This document shows positions 1-9,510 of a stretch of 30,758 nucleotides of DNA, piece by piece; the first letter of the stretch is position 1, and the number at the start of each line of letters is the position of its first letter. The DNA comes from Clostridiales bacterium. GTDB taxonomy: Bacteria; Bacillota; Clostridia; Lachnospirales; WQUN01. Location of the stretch: contig JAISZF010000240.1 in the NCBI GenBank assembly GCA_031269415.1, forward strand, positions 1 to 30,758, given 5' to 3'. Under the pieces are notes generated by a model that worked only from the letters and a program-made list of their open reading frames with translations, had not been told where the DNA came from and did no database searches. Position numbers and translations under genes: made by a program.

Positions 1-290
1 TTTTGGCGCAGGTAATCGGTGAGTACCAGCGATACATACAGGCAGTACTCCACCATCTTTTCCAGTTTGTAACTGCTTTCATAATCAACCAGAAGCAAAC
101 TGCCGTCTTCCAATTCAAAGAGATTATCTAGGCGAAACTCTTTCGCCAGAACCGCGGGTAATTCTATAGGCATGAAACTTTTAATTTTAGGCAGATTCAC
201 TCCAAGCGCTTGAAAAGACTTACCTTGAAAATGCCTCGCCAGATGTTTCATCAAAATATCTTTATTGGAGTATGATATATCTTTTGCCAT
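1..290 (-). CDS. Rpn-like PD-(D/E)XK nuclease/transposase-family protein, N-terminal part (runs off left edge)
   Basis: Reading the minus strand from the ATG at 288-290 gives 96 codons with no stop before the window edge, so the C-terminus is missing. The start is supported by a GAGGA ribosome-binding site about 7 bases upstream and by a good promoter at 321-349. The protein has a segment reading RLDNLFELEDGS followed by LLLVDYESSYK (about residues 53-75). The Asp at about 55 and the Asp-x-Glu at about 69-71 look like the core of a PD-(D/E)XK nuclease fold, as in Rpn/YhgA-like recombination-promoting nucleases and the related hypothetical proteins common in Clostridia. The family assignment is by pattern recognition only; the catalytic C-terminal half is not visible. 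It is separated from the ABC operon to its right by a terminator and is transcribed alone. Confidence 0.6.
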   Translation of the reverse strand, partial: MAKDISYSNKDILMKHLARHFQGKSFQALGVNLPKIKSFMPIELPAVLAKEFRLDNLFELEDGSLLLVDYESSYKLEKMVEYCLYVSLVLTDYLRQ

Positions 291-320
291 GACTCTGTCC
301 TCTTCGTAAGCGGTAATAAA

Positions 321-349
321 ATTATACCACGGGACGAAAGAGTTCTCAA
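321..349 (-). promoter_or_regulatory. Sigma-A promoter for the Rpn-like gene
   Basis: On the minus strand a TTGAGA box (344-349) is followed after exactly 17 bases by a perfect TATAAT (321-326). Transcription would begin around position 314, some 25 bases before the ATG at 290. Confidence 0.75.
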
Positions 350-376
350 CATGATTTCGGCCTTTAGATTTGAAAC

Positions 377-415
377 AAAACGCGGCGGCTCAACAGGAGA
401 GCCGCCGCGTCTTTT
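377..415. terminator. Bidirectional rho-independent terminator after the ABC importer operon
   Basis: A perfect 11-bp GC-rich stem (381-391 pairing with 399-409) encloses a 7-base loop. On the minus strand it is followed by TTTTGTTT, so it would end the importer operon just after the last ATPase gene. On the plus strand it is followed by TCTTTT. Confidence 0.88.
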
Positions 416-423
416 AATTGAAT

Positions 424-1233
424 CTAACCCAAAGCCTTCCCAAAATCCCAAGGCGCGTGAATCTTAGGCACGTCATTGATCAGCCGCTTGGTATAATCCG
501 CGGAAGGGTTCAGGATCACGTCGTCCGCGGAACCGTGCTCCACGAATTTTCCGTGTTCCATTATATACACACTGTCAGATATATAATAAGCCAGCCCTAT
601 ATCATGCGTAATGAATATGATCATCATGCCCACTTCGTCGCGGCACTGCAGCAGCATATCTAGGATGGTCGCGCGCGAGCAGGCGTCTATCATGGACGTC
701 GGCTCGTCGGCGAGCAGTATCTTTGGTTTTAACAGGAAGATGCGCGCGATCATCAGCCGCTGCATCTGCCCGCCGGACAGCTCGAACGGATACTTATTCG
801 TAAGCTCCGCGAACTTCAGGTTCACAAACCCGCAGGCTTCCGTCATCATCTCTATCTTTTTCGAGCGCGGCAAACCCGCGCCTCCGCGCATATTTATACA
901 ATCCAGCAGCACGGAATCTATCTTATGGAACATATTATAAGAAGAAAACGGATCCTGAAAGATAGCCTGAATACCCTTCCAGTATTCTCTCTTCTTGCCG
1001 CGCGTGCTTATGTCCCGTTTCTTACCCATAAAATATATATCGCCCTCGGTTACGGAAAGCAGCCCCAAAAGCATCTTAACCAGAGTGGTCTTACCGCTGC
1101 CGGACTCGCCAACTATAGAAACCAGTTCTCTCTCATGGAAGTCAAAATCCACGTGATCCACGGCGATGGTCTTTTTATCCCCAAAGCCGAATACCTTTGT
1201 TATGCCTTTTCCGCTAAGAACAGAATCGCTCAT
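424..1233 (-). CDS. Peptide/nickel-type ABC transporter ATP-binding protein (OppF/DppF-like)
   Basis: This is the second ATPase of the importer; it hydrolyses ATP on the cytoplasmic side to drive substrate entry through the two permeases. Visible motifs: Walker [10 protein letters not shown] (residues about 42-50), ABC signature LSGGQMQR, Walker [11 protein letters not shown] and the switch histidine in IFITHD. At 269 residues it is shorter than typical OppF proteins (about 310-330) and lacks the Cys-rich C-terminal extension present in its partner. Its ATG overlaps the stop of the upstream ATPase gene as ATGA (1230-1233), so the two are translationally coupled. It is the last gene of the operon and is followed by the terminator at 377-415. 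Whether the substrate is a peptide or something else cannot be told from the ATPase. Confidence 0.93.
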   Translation of the reverse strand: MSDSVLSGKGITKVFGFGDKKTIAVDHVDFDFHERELVSIVGESGSGKTTLVKMLLGLLSVTEGDIYFMGKKRDISTRGKKREYWKGIQAIFQDPFSSYNMFHKIDSVLLDCINMRGGAGLPRSKKIEMMTEACGFVNLKFAELTNKYPFELSGGQMQRLMIARIFLLKPKILLADEPTSMIDACSRATILDMLLQCRDEVGMMIIFITHDIGLAYYISDSVYIMEHGKFVEHGSADDVILNPSADYTKRLINDVPKIHAPWDFGKALG

Positions 1234-2297
1234 ATCGCCGCGCCTCCCGTATTTCTAAGTCCGCCTTCACGCTTAAATGTCTCTTTCAGCTCGTGAACCG
1301 GCACAATGCAGCGATACCGCCTCTGAGACTCGGCGTTCCCGTCGTCGTCCAGTTCCCCGAACCTTCTCATGGTGACAAAAGACGTTTGACACAGCGGCAT
1401 AACGTACTTGCATCTGTCGGCGAAGCGGCAGCCCTTCGGCGGATCTTTCAGATTGGGCGGCGTGCCCGGTATTGCCGTAAGCTTGGCGTCACGCGTGCCT
1501 TCTTCCGGTACGATAATAGAATCCATCAAGCCTTTTGAGTAGGGGTGTACCGGATCGAAAACCATCTGCCTCGCCGAACCGCTTTCCACTATCTGCCCGG
1601 CGTACATAACCATAATATCGTCCGTCACGTTATACAGCAAGGGAAGCTCGTGCGTTATGAAGATCATGGACTTTATATAGCCCATATTCATTAAATCATA
1701 CATCATTTTTATTACCAGCTTCTGACTGGTAACGTCCAGCGCCGACGAGGGTTCGTCAGCTATCAGCACCTTAGGGGAAAGTATGGTGGATATGGCGATA
1801 ACCGTGCGCTGTTTCATACCGCCCGACAGCTCCACCGAGTGTTTCTGAAGTACGTCCGACGGCAGGTTGAGGATCTCAAAACGTTCTTTAGCCAGATCAT
1901 AGATGTCTTTCTTAGTTTTTTTAGGATCATGCGCGTGTATAACATCCTCAATAAACCGTATAATCTTGGCCGTGGGGTTTAAGGCGTTCATCGCCGCCTG
2001 AGGTATATACGCGATTTCCGTCCCTAAAATACTCTTGCGCACGTCGTCCGGCTTCAAACCCGATATGTTTCGGCCGTCTATTGTTATTTCACCGCCTGAA
2101 TAATAAAGCGGCGGAAAATAGTAACCCATAAGGCTCAGCGCCAAAGTGGATTTACCGCAGCCGGACTCGCCCGCGATACCCAGCGTCTTTCCCTCTTCCA
2201 CCTCGAAGGAAACGTGATCCACAGCGTAGATATTCTCCCGGAAACGGGTGATATATTTCGTGGTCAGATCTTTTACTTCCAGCATCTTCTTTGCCAT
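1230..2297 (-). CDS. Peptide/nickel-type ABC transporter ATP-binding protein (OppD/DppD-like)
   Basis: First ATPase of the importer, 355 residues from the start chosen here. The open frame extends upstream to 2417, but that extension lies inside the permease gene. The ATG at 2295-2297 reads [11 protein letters not shown], the usual OppD beginning, and is preceded by an AGGGGGCGG ribosome-binding site. Motifs: Walker [10 protein letters not shown] (residues 43-51), signature LSGGMKQR, Walker [13 protein letters not shown] and switch His in IFITHEL. The C-terminal part has the oligopeptide-transporter extension ([14 protein letters not shown], then further cysteines), a Cys-rich region reported in this family to bind a metal or Fe-S cluster. 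It starts 11 bases after the upstream permease stop and overlaps the next ATPase gene by four bases. Confidence 0.94.
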   Translation of the reverse strand: MAKKMLEVKDLTTKYITRFRENIYAVDHVSFEVEEGKTLGIAGESGCGKSTLALSLMGYYFPPLYYSGGEITIDGRNISGLKPDDVRKSILGTEIAYIPQAAMNALNPTAKIIRFIEDVIHAHDPKKTKKDIYDLAKERFEILNLPSDVLQKHSVELSGGMKQRTVIAISTILSPKVLIADEPSSALDVTSQKLVIKMMYDLMNMGYIKSMIFITHELPLLYNVTDDIMVMYAGQIVESGSARQMVFDPVHPYSKGLMDSIIVPEEGTRDAKLTAIPGTPPNLKDPPKGCRFADRCKYVMPLCQTSFVTMRRFGELDDDGNAESQRRYRCIVPVHELKETFKREGGLRNTGGAAI

Positions 2298-2308
2298 ACG
2301 CCCGCCCC

Positions 2309-3556
2309 CTAACCGCGCAACTGCGGGTTGAATACCTGATCCAGCCCTGTGTTCATCAAGTTCAGCGAAAATGATACGCAAGCTATCAGTACCACAATCG
2401 GGAAATACGCCCACCAAGCGCCGTTAATATGAGCGGTGTACAGCATAGCCCAGTACATCATCAACCCCAGCGTAGGGGTCGTCGTCGTGCGCGGACCCAA
2501 GCCCAGCATTGAAAGCTGCGCCTCCGCCAATATGCCAGACGATATCTGCAAAATGAACGCCATAATCACATAAGACGCTATATATGGCAAGATATCGGCC
2601 ACCAGAATACGCGGGAGCGAATGCCCGGACAGTTTGCTTAAATTAACATGGTCGCGGTTACGAAGCGACACAACCTGCGCGCGCACGGAACGAGTCGTCC
2701 ACACCCATGAGGTAAGCCCTATAACCACAGCCACCGTAACCGTTCCGCGCTGGGTCTGGCTTATGGAGAATGAAATGAGAATCAATAGCACGAACGACGG
2801 TATAACAGTAAACAGATTTGTCACGAACATTATAATATCATCAACGATACCGCCCACATATCCCGCCAAAAGCCCCAGCGCCAGCCCGAATACGGTGGCG
2901 ATAGTACCCGCGATAAGTCCTATCAAAAGCGACGTGCCGAGTGCCGAAATCATTTCCTTAAGCACGTCGCGCCCGAAGTTATCGGTGCCCAGCGGCAGCA
3001 CGCGAACATTGGCTATCTCCGACACATTAACATAATCATTAGCGCCGACCGCGCCGGATTGAGTTAGAGTTCCGTCCGTCTCGGAGGCGATAATAATGTC
3101 CGTGTCCGTAAGCAGGCTGTCCAACTTGGCGTCCGTGCGCTGAACATGTTTGCGGACCGCCGTGGTCATATTGTCGAAACGCAGTTCTGGGTCGTATGTA
3201 TTCCGCCAAAGCTGCAGCAGTTCCTCGGTATTCTCCAGATCTATGGATTCTTCCGGAAGCCCGAACGCCAGCAGCCATGTCTTCATGACCTCGCGGTCTT
3301 CAGGCGCAAGTTTGCTGGCCAAGCGCTTTTCCGCGGCGTCCGACAGCTTAATAACGTAACGTTTATCCGTGCTTACGCTGTCATAGACAGAAACATACGT
3401 ACCCGGCCTGAAGAAAGTGCCCAAACCAATCATTTCCAGCGGATTCCCCGGCACTATGAGCGGATAGATAAAAACGGAGAGAACCATCAGCAGAATCATG
3501 CAGAAGCCAATCATAAATTTAGGTGAGTGAGCAATCTGCCTAAGAGTATTTTTCAC
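2309..3556 (-). CDS. ABC transporter permease (OppC/DppC-like) with a large extracytoplasmic insertion
   Basis: One of the two membrane subunits of the importer. The start is GTG (3554-3556), preceded by AGGGGGCGG that overlaps the stop of the neighbouring permease gene. The first membrane helix is at about residues 14-33. The OppC hallmark GTDNFGRDV is at about 190-198, followed by five more hydrophobic segments and an EAA-type coupling loop around [20 protein letters not shown]. At 415 residues it is over 100 longer than the usual 280-300. The excess lies between the first helix and GTDNFGRDV: about 150 mostly hydrophilic residues (about 35-185), which should face outside. The frame is uninterrupted, so this is an insertion rather than an error, and it could contact the binding protein or the substrate. 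Confidence 0.93.
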   Translation of the reverse strand: MKNTLRQIAHSPKFMIGFCMILLMVLSVFIYPLIVPGNPLEMIGLGTFFRPGTYVSVYDSVSTDKRYVIKLSDAAEKRLASKLAPEDREVMKTWLLAFGLPEESIDLENTEELLQLWRNTYDPELRFDNMTTAVRKHVQRTDAKLDSLLTDTDIIIASETDGTLTQSGAVGANDYVNVSEIANVRVLPLGTDNFGRDVLKEMISALGTSLLIGLIAGTIATVFGLALGLLAGYVGGIVDDIIMFVTNLFTVIPSFVLLILISFSISQTQRGTVTVAVVIGLTSWVWTTRSVRAQVVSLRNRDHVNLSKLSGHSLPRILVADILPYIASYVIMAFILQISSGILAEAQLSMLGLGPRTTTTPTLGLMMYWAMLYTAHINGAWWAYFPIVVLIACVSFSLNLMNTGLDQVFNPQLRG

Positions 3557-3567
3557 GCCGCCGCCCC

Positions 3568-4572
3568 CTAATCATATTGCGCCGCTTTAACACGCGGGTC
3601 AATAAAACCGTACACGATGTCTATGATAAACGATGTGGTTAAAACCATGATAGTGATAATAAGCGTCGCGCCGGATATCAGCGGATAATCAGAACCCGTA
3701 ATTCCGCCCAGAATGGTAGTGCCGAGGCCAGGATAGTTGAATATAATCTCGGCGACCAGCGCGCCGCCCACCATTGTGCCAAGAGACAGCGCCAGACCGG
3801 ATATCTGCGGCAACATGGCGTTCCTAAACACATAGCCTACTATCTTGGAATCCTTTATGCCCATAAACCTGCTGTATTTGACATAGTCGGCGTTCAGCTC
3901 ATATATCGACATAGAGCGCATGCCTATCGCCTGGCCGCCGATAAAGATAATAACGATCGAGAGAAAAGGCAGCCAGTAATGATAGATGACAGACTTGAAA
4001 AACGTGAGAGAAAACGCGGGGATTAAGCTCTGCGCGTATCCGCCCTGCAGCGGCAGAACCCGAAGGCCCAGGCCAAACACCATCAGCAGGATAATCGCCA
4101 GCCCGAACGCAGGCAGCCCGCTGATCATCAGGCTGATCGGAAGCAGCACCTTGTCGAAGCCCTTGCGTATATACGCCGCTATCGCGCCCAATATATTCCC
4201 GATTATCCATCCCGTGACGATTGCGGGAAGCTGCAGCCCGACAGTCCACGCCATGGAAGAGGCGAGTATGTCGCCCACCGTTCGCGGATACTGTGAAAAG
4301 CTCTGACCGAAATCGCCGCGCAGCAGATTGCCTATGTAACGGACAAATTGCACGGGCATCGGCTGATCGGTCCCGAATTTTTTTATGTATTCATTATAAA
4401 TGGCTTGCGTCGCGGTCACGTTGGACATACCCGCCGTTATGCGGGCAGTGATATTAGCCACGGGATCGCCGGGCATAAGGCGAGGCAAAACAAAATTCAG
4501 GACGACCGCAAAAAAAAGCGTAATAAAAAACCACAAAATCTTCTTTCCGAAGTATTTCCTATATCCTTTCAT
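3568..4572 (-). CDS. ABC transporter permease (OppB/DppB-like)
   Basis: The other membrane subunit of the importer, 334 residues. It has the OppB layout: an N-terminal membrane helix (about residues 12-30), an extracytoplasmic segment with PRLMPGDPV, then five further helices and an EAA loop around [18 protein letters not shown] that would dock on the ATPases. It ends FIDPRVK, typical of the family. The ATG start follows CAGGGGGCGGTT, the same ribosome-binding motif as the next two genes. A stem-loop at 4599-4626 lies between it and the binding-protein gene upstream, and its stop is 11 bases before the GTG of the next permease. Confidence 0.94.
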   Translation of the reverse strand: MKGYRKYFGKKILWFFITLFFAVVLNFVLPRLMPGDPVANITARITAGMSNVTATQAIYNEYIKKFGTDQPMPVQFVRYIGNLLRGDFGQSFSQYPRTVGDILASSMAWTVGLQLPAIVTGWIIGNILGAIAAYIRKGFDKVLLPISLMISGLPAFGLAIILLMVFGLGLRVLPLQGGYAQSLIPAFSLTFFKSVIYHYWLPFLSIVIIFIGGQAIGMRSMSIYELNADYVKYSRFMGIKDSKIVGYVFRNAMLPQISGLALSLGTMVGGALVAEIIFNYPGLGTTILGGITGSDYPLISGATLIITIMVLTTSFIIDIVYGFIDPRVKAAQYD

Positions 4573-4598
4573 AACCGCCCCCTGTTATTATGATAAGA

Positions 4599-4626
4599 AC
4601 AGCCATGCCGGATGAGGCATGGCTGT
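4599..4626 (-). terminator. Intercistronic stem-loop between binding protein and permease genes
   Basis: An 11-bp perfect inverted repeat (4599-4609 with 4616-4626) with a 6-base loop lies directly after the binding-protein stop codon. On the minus strand it is followed by TTCTTATCAT rather than a clean T-run, so it is probably a partial terminator or mRNA-stabilising hairpin. Such structures commonly let the binding protein be made in excess over the membrane subunits. Confidence 0.65.
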
Positions 4627-4634
4627 AAAGGAAA

Positions 4635-6554
4635 TCAACTGACGAGTTTCAGGTTGTATAGCGCGGCTATGCCATATCCGTCGGTGCAATCTGTGGGAGG
4701 AATATTATCTCCGTCTCCGGCTTCGGGGAAACCTGTCCATACGCTTTCGTTAACGGCATGGAAGAGTTCCGGCCTGTACATGAGCGCGAACGAGGGCACT
4801 TCTTCCAAGTAGATCTTAACGGCTTCCGTATAAAGGGCCTTAAGGGTGTCGGGATCCGTCTCAAGCGGGATAGCGCCGATTATTTCGTCCGCTCTGGCGT
4901 TACTGTATCCGCCGAAGTTTCCGACCCAGTTGTTTTTCTGTCCGATAAATTCGGAGCTTAAACGCTCGCGCACGCGCCTCCACGGATATGTGGGGCCGGT
5001 GCCGTCGCCGGCGTACATGAATATATCGTATTCGGTTTGGTCGCCGTCAGTGAAAACGGTCTGATAGATTTCCCAAGTGGGGAAATTCGTCTCAATGTTA
5101 ATGCCAATCTTCTGCCCGGCCGCGGCGACAATCTCCATAGCGGCCTGCCAGTCAGACCAGCCTTCGGGGCAGCAGGCGTTATACTCAAGGTTCTGGCCGT
5201 TAAACTCACGGATACCGTCGCCGTCTGTATCGACAATACCGGCGTCGTCCAACAGTTTATTGGCGCCGTCAATATCATTGCCAACCCATTGCAGATCCGC
5301 GACAGCGTCGTGATCATACATTGATTGTTCGCCCTCGGTCGGGTTCATCAAGGAACGCGGGGTCTGAGCGAACGTCGGCGACTGACCTGTCATAGCGTTC
5401 TGGTTAATGGCGTCATAGTCTACCGCGATGGCGATAGCCTTACGGATAACCACCTGATCAAGCCCCGGGCTTTTCAAATTGTACCAGGCTGAGGGCATTG
5501 TTACGCATATGCCGTATGGGGGTTCGTCCATATACGCTGAGATGGGCAGACCGTCCTGAAGCCATAGATTTTGAATGTCCGAAATAAACTGCTGGTTAAC
5601 GTCTATATCGCCGTTTGTGAAAGCGACCTTCTGAGCGGCGTTATCGACGTACATAGCGTGGGCGAGGTATTTAGGAGCGGGTAAGGAACCCCAAAGCGCC
5701 ACTCCCCAATAATTATCGTCACGGATAAACACGACTTTTTGATCGTCGGCGTAATACTTTTTGTACGGCCCGCAGGAAACAACATCTTCGGCTGGGTCGT
5801 CTTTAAAGGCGTCCGGCGATGAAGCGCGCGCTTCCAGCGTTTCGGTCCAGGCTTTCTGAATGACATACTGCCTGCAGATATAGTCTTCAAGCTGATACGA
5901 ATTAACCGCGTTACCGTCGATCAATTTGGCTTTGAGAACCACAGTGGACGCGTCGGGGGCTTCTATGGTATCAATAAAGTCTCCGAAGGAAACACCGGCC
6001 GCTGTTTCGTATTTAAGATGCGAGGCGTATGTATAAGCCACATCCTCCGCGGTAACAGGCGTGCCGTCATTCCATTTGGCGTCGGGGTTCATCTTAACTG
6101 TCAATTCGGTACGCTCCGCGTTCCATTCAGGCTGGCCGGACGCTAATAGCGGATTTAAGGAACCGTCCAGCAGGTTGTACATATACAGAGTTTCGAACAT
6201 GACCAACCGCGCGGACGCGTTGCCCGCCACCGCCAAAGCGTTATTATTATTGCTTGAGTAAGGATTCCAGCCCTTAACGGAGTCCCATTGCTGACCGCCA
6301 AAATATAAGGTTTCATTTCGCGGTAATTCGGCAATGACCCCGGTGGGTTCCGGAGCGGCTGATTCTGCCGCTTCCGATGTGGCGGCGGGTTCCGACGACG
6401 CGGTCGGTTCAACTGTAGCCTCTTGGCTTTCAACAGCTGGCGCGCTTGAAGCGGCCTTGTTCGCTGCTTGTTGGTTGTTTCCGCAGGCAGCGGCCGAGAA
6501 TAGCATCAGACCGGATACGACCGCGGACGCTGCGCGCCAAATCCATCGTTTCAT
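4635..6554 (-). CDS. Extracellular solute-binding lipoprotein, family 5 (OppA/DppA-like)
   Basis: Substrate-capturing lipoprotein of the importer, 639 residues. The N-terminus is a lipoprotein signal: Lys/Arg, a hydrophobic stretch and a lipobox ending AAAC, with the acylated Cys at residue 24. A Ser/Glu/Pro/Ala-rich linker to about residue 75 follows. The body has family-5 features: a [15 protein letters not shown] stretch, [24 protein letters not shown], and the later [18 protein letters not shown]. The start is fixed by AGGGAGGAATTTGT directly before the ATG at 6554. It is the first gene of the importer operon and is separated from the permeases by a hairpin. Family 5 includes peptide, nickel and some sugar-oligomer binders, so the ligand remains open. 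Confidence 0.94.
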   Translation of the reverse strand: MKRWIWRAASAVVSGLMLFSAAACGNNQQAANKAASSAPAVESQEATVEPTASSEPAATSEAAESAAPEPTGVIAELPRNETLYFGGQQWDSVKGWNPYSSNNNNALAVAGNASARLVMFETLYMYNLLDGSLNPLLASGQPEWNAERTELTVKMNPDAKWNDGTPVTAEDVAYTYASHLKYETAAGVSFGDFIDTIEAPDASTVVLKAKLIDGNAVNSYQLEDYICRQYVIQKAWTETLEARASSPDAFKDDPAEDVVSCGPYKKYYADDQKVVFIRDDNYWGVALWGSLPAPKYLAHAMYVDNAAQKVAFTNGDIDVNQQFISDIQNLWLQDGLPISAYMDEPPYGICVTMPSAWYNLKSPGLDQVVIRKAIAIAVDYDAINQNAMTGQSPTFAQTPRSLMNPTEGEQSMYDHDAVADLQWVGNDIDGANKLLDDAGIVDTDGDGIREFNGQNLEYNACCPEGWSDWQAAMEIVAAAGQKIGINIETNFPTWEIYQTVFTDGDQTEYDIFMYAGDGTGPTYPWRRVRERLSSEFIGQKNNWVGNFGGYSNARADEIIGAIPLETDPDTLKALYTEAVKIYLEEVPSFALMYRPELFHAVNESVWTGFPEAGDGDNIPPTDCTDGYGIAALYNLKLVS

Positions 6555-6585
6555 ACAAATTCCTCCCTAAATAGTAAAAAATAGT

Positions 6586-6614
6586 ACTTCGTGGCACGTG
6601 AACACGTGTGAAGT
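6586..6614 (-). promoter_or_regulatory. Palindromic leader element upstream of the importer operon
   Basis: An imperfect palindrome with ACTTC and GAAGT at its ends encloses two CACGTG hexamers (6595-6600 and 6603-6608). It lies about 30-60 bases upstream of the first gene. It could be a regulator binding site or a leader hairpin. I could not place a convincing -35/-10 pair in this 123-base gap, only AT-rich TATTAT-like stretches near 6617-6650. Confidence 0.35.
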
Positions 6615-6677
6615 CGAAGATAATATACACCATTACCTAAGCAGATAATAGTATGCGCAAACAATATCACATTTATT

Positions 6678-8015
6678 TCAAATCGTCAAGTAAGTTTTGT
6701 TTATTTTACTATATTTAAGTAAAAGATAAAAGGCTGCGATCGGCCAGCCTATAACCTCAGCCGTATACACGCCCCATTCCCCGAAGGCACGCGAAAACGC
6801 GAACGCGCAGATCACGCGGGCGGCCATTTCCATAAACCCGGCGGCCATTGCTATCCTTGTATTGCCCAGCCCTCCTAGGGCGGCCTGGTACAGCAGCAGT
6901 ATGTACAAAGACGGCAGCCCCGCCGCCATTATATTCAACTGTCGTTTCCCGATCTCGATTACCTCCGCCGAGCCTTCGCCCGATACCAACAGGCCCAGAA
7001 TGGATTTGCCCCAAATGACAATCAGGATGGCAATAACGCAGGATACGGCCAGCACAATAGCGCGGGAAGATTTCATCCCCTCGCGGACGCGCTCCATTTT
7101 ACGCGCCCCGAAATTCTGACCGACATATGTACCCGTCGCCGCCTCATAAGCGCCCCCGATGACCTCCAGCAGACCGTAGAGTTTCCATGAGGCCGCGATT
7201 CCCGCGATAAACACGCTGCCGTATCCGTTGACCACATACTGCAACGCCAGCCCGCCTAAGGATATAACCAGGCTGCGCGCCGCGATCGGCAGGCCCAGGT
7301 CCAGTAAGATACCTGCCTCGCCGCGGAATTCTTTTTTATCGGCGGAGTTCCCGTATGATAGTTTCCGAAGCCCGGCGTTCACCGTCAGAGCGCAGATCAA
7401 CGCCGACAGCGCCTGCGCGAAAACAGTGGCGGCGGCGACTCCGGCCACGCCCCAGCCGAATGACACAACCGCGATTATATCCAGAGTGATGTTGACCGCG
7501 GACGCCACAATAGCCGCGATCATCGGCGATCTGCTGTCGCCCATGCCGCGCAGCGTTGCCGACAGCAGGTTATTAAGATAACTAAAGCATAATCCGCCCA
7601 GCATGATCGCCAGATACAACGCCGACATGTCCAATATATCAGCCGGCGTCGCGAACAACGCCAACAAAGGCTTTGCGCTTAACGCTCCGGCGGCGGATAA
7701 CGCGGCGCCTATGCCCAGCGATAACACAAAGCCTGTTTTATACGCCCGCTTCAGGCCGGCATAGTCCTCCGCGCCGAACCGCTGCGCGAAAATGACGCCG
7801 AAACCCTGCGTCAGCCCCAACCCGGCGGACACGGCCAGCCAATAAAAAAAGCCCGTCGCCCCGACGGCGGCGAACGCCCGCACCCCGATGAGCCGGCCTA
7901 CTATCGCGCTGTCCGCGATGGTGTAGAAGAATTGCAGCGTACCGCTTACCATCAGCGGTACGACAAAATTAAAGATTAAGACCGAAGGTCTCCCTTCGGT
8001 CATGGATTTGGTCAT
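6678..8015 (-). CDS. MATE family efflux transporter
   Basis: Multidrug and toxic-compound extrusion type membrane protein of 445 residues with about 12 hydrophobic helices in two repeated halves, the normal MATE size. The N-terminus reads EGRPSVLIFNFVVPLMVSG, followed by FFYTIADSAIVGRLIG, a standard MATE beginning, and GMGDSRSPM lies in the loop between helices 4 and 5. It would export cationic compounds using an ion gradient; the substrate cannot be predicted. The ATG at 8015 follows AAAGGAGTACTT, a strong ribosome-binding site. It starts 38 bases after the patatin-like gene and on the same strand, so the two may be co-transcribed, although no functional link is evident. Confidence 0.93.
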   Translation of the reverse strand: MTKSMTEGRPSVLIFNFVVPLMVSGTLQFFYTIADSAIVGRLIGVRAFAAVGATGFFYWLAVSAGLGLTQGFGVIFAQRFGAEDYAGLKRAYKTGFVLSLGIGAALSAAGALSAKPLLALFATPADILDMSALYLAIMLGGLCFSYLNNLLSATLRGMGDSRSPMIAAIVASAVNITLDIIAVVSFGWGVAGVAAATVFAQALSALICALTVNAGLRKLSYGNSADKKEFRGEAGILLDLGLPIAARSLVISLGGLALQYVVNGYGSVFIAGIAASWKLYGLLEVIGGAYEAATGTYVGQNFGARKMERVREGMKSSRAIVLAVSCVIAILIVIWGKSILGLLVSGEGSAEVIEIGKRQLNIMAAGLPSLYILLLYQAALGGLGNTRIAMAAGFMEMAARVICAFAFSRAFGEWGVYTAEVIGWPIAAFYLLLKYSKINKTYLTI

Positions 8016-8053
8016 AAGTACTCCTTTACCATTGGGGAAAACGACAATGTATT

Positions 8054-9079
8054 TCAGCGCGAGCGGGACGTCTCACCGGTTCGCCGCGCCTCGCTTCTGT
8101 ACGCAGCTTTCCAATTTTCAAAGTTCCAGTTTCTTAGAAACGTCTTAGCCGCTCTCAGCCCGTTGTTATACAGGGCGTCCTGTTCGTCGGCTTTTATCGC
8201 GAAATCGACGGAGTTTACCGAAGCGCGCTTACCGTTCAGCGAAATAACAGGGGAAATACTGATTGTACGCTGATAATCGCCCTTGCTTACGCTGATGTAG
8301 TGTTTATCGTGCGCGTCCAGGGTGGTACGCACCAGCGCTTTCAGAAAATCGGGCAGCTGACAAACCTGCTGAAAATCCTCTCCGTCAGGTTCTTCCGATG
8401 TGGACGAACAGAATTTGAACCCGAACGTGGGCCGCGGCGGGTTGGGCTTCCGATTGTCCAAAAGCCACATGGGGTAATTGCTTAACAGCCCGCCGTCCGC
8501 TATCACATGTTTGCGGCCGTCCACGTCGGTCAGTATGTAAGGCTCGTAAAAAATCGGTATGCTCATGCTCATGCGCACGGCTTTTGTGATACTGAAATGA
8601 TCAGGTTCTATCCCGAATGAAACCAGATCGCGAGGAAGCGCAAGCATACGGCTTTCCGACAGATCGGACGCCACTGCCTGGAACCGGTATTTGGTTTTGC
8701 CGACGTTAGGTTCGGAAACGCGTATATCGCCGAATCGCGTCTTTCCTTTGCGTTTTAACAGCCCATCCAGCCAGTCTTCCAAATAATCGGCATTGAACAC
8801 GCCGTTCGTGAGAAAAAGCTTAATCGCTTTGCCCGGCAAGCCCAGTTTGGTCAGCCAATCCTCACCCTGAAATTTGTTGAAGTCCAATTTCAGCATCTCT
8901 TCTCTGATTTCCGAGCCTGTATACCCCGCTCCCAGCAGCGAGGCCACAATTGCCCCGGCCGACGTGCCGGCCACGTTTCCAAACGAGTAGCCCGCGTCCT
9001 CAATTCCGCGCACCCCGCCAACCAGTCCTATGCCTCTTACCCCGCCGCCTTCAAATACGGCGTCGCATACTAATGCCAT
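8054..9079 (-). CDS. Patatin-like phospholipase family protein
   Basis: Predicted serine lipase/acyl hydrolase with a Ser-Asp dyad, 341 residues from the start used here. An upstream TTG at 9092-9094 is in frame, but it lies inside the ribosome-binding site (GGGGGGAGGTTTT) of the ATG at 9077-9079, so that ATG is preferred. Motifs: oxyanion loop GGGVRG (residues 11-16), nucleophile elbow GTSAG with Ser40, and the Asp in IADGGLLSNYP (about residue 195). All catalytic elements are intact. There is no signal peptide, so it is probably cytoplasmic or membrane-associated. Proteins of this kind (YlbK/RssA-like) are widespread, with mostly unknown physiological substrates. Confidence 0.92.
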   Translation of the reverse strand: MALVCDAVFEGGGVRGIGLVGGVRGIEDAGYSFGNVAGTSAGAIVASLLGAGYTGSEIREEMLKLDFNKFQGEDWLTKLGLPGKAIKLFLTNGVFNADYLEDWLDGLLKRKGKTRFGDIRVSEPNVGKTKYRFQAVASDLSESRMLALPRDLVSFGIEPDHFSITKAVRMSMSIPIFYEPYILTDVDGRKHVIADGGLLSNYPMWLLDNRKPNPPRPTFGFKFCSSTSEEPDGEDFQQVCQLPDFLKALVRTTLDAHDKHYISVSKGDYQRTISISPVISLNGKRASVNSVDFAIKADEQDALYNNGLRAAKTFLRNWNFENWKAAYRSEARRTGETSRSR

Positions 9080-9200
9080 AAAACCTCCCCCCAATAATTC
9101 CCCACTGTATTGATATGCGCCGAAATGGGTTTGTGCGCATGATTGGATTATAAATAAGGGGTTGGGACAGGTACACGCGAACGAGTCAGCAATCAGAGAA

Positions 9201-9242
9201 TAAAACAGAACAGGGCAGACGGATATCCATCCACCGCCCTGT
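9201..9242 (-). terminator. Terminator of the pap-DUF402-radC-pspC operon
   Basis: A 7-bp ACAGGGC/GCCCTGT stem (9210-9216 with 9236-9242) has a longer partly paired loop. On the minus strand it is followed by TCTGTTTTATT. It lies about 10 bases past the stop of the PspC-domain gene. Confidence 0.7.
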
Positions 9243-9252
9243 CTTCATCGCG

Positions 9253-9489
9253 TTAATTATGATTCGGGCCGCTATACCCGCCGCCGGTATAATCCACCAC
9301 ATCCGGCTCTCTGGGGATGACAATCATACATATGATATAAGCCAAGACCCCTGTGCCCGCGAAGAGCGCCACTACCAACCATATCAGCCGTACCAGGGTA
9401 ACGTCGATATTGAAATATTTGCCGATGCCCGCGCACACCCCGTCAATCTTAATGTCCTTCCTCGATTTATAAAGTTTTTTTACTTCCAT
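9253..9489 (-). CDS. PspC domain-containing protein
   Basis: Small membrane protein of 78 residues made almost entirely of a PspC domain. It opens KKLYKSRKDIKIDGVCAGIGKYF with the family's GVCAG(I/L)G core, continues with DVTLVRLIW, and has a single hydrophobic helix of about 25 residues (about 36-60) ending IVIPREP. PspC proteins sense envelope stress in proteobacteria; the short Bacillota versions are mostly uncharacterised. The ATG is preceded by TTTTGGAGGGTTAATT, a strong ribosome-binding site. It starts 21 bases after the radC stop, and a terminator follows, so it is the last gene of its operon. Confidence 0.9.
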   Translation of the reverse strand: MEVKKLYKSRKDIKIDGVCAGIGKYFNIDVTLVRLIWLVVALFAGTGVLAYIICMIVIPREPDVVDYTGGGYSGPNHN

Positions 9490-9510
9490 AATTAACCCTC
9501 CAAAAGAATT

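Noticed and set aside
1230..2417. Extended start of the OppD-like ATPase at 2417.
   Set aside because: The extra 40 residues lie in the permease gene and do not resemble an ATPase; ATG 2297 has a ribosome-binding site and the standard N-terminus.
3899..4249. Long overlapping frame within the OppB-like permease gene.
   Set aside because: Arg/Gly-rich shadow of the permease in another frame, without motifs.
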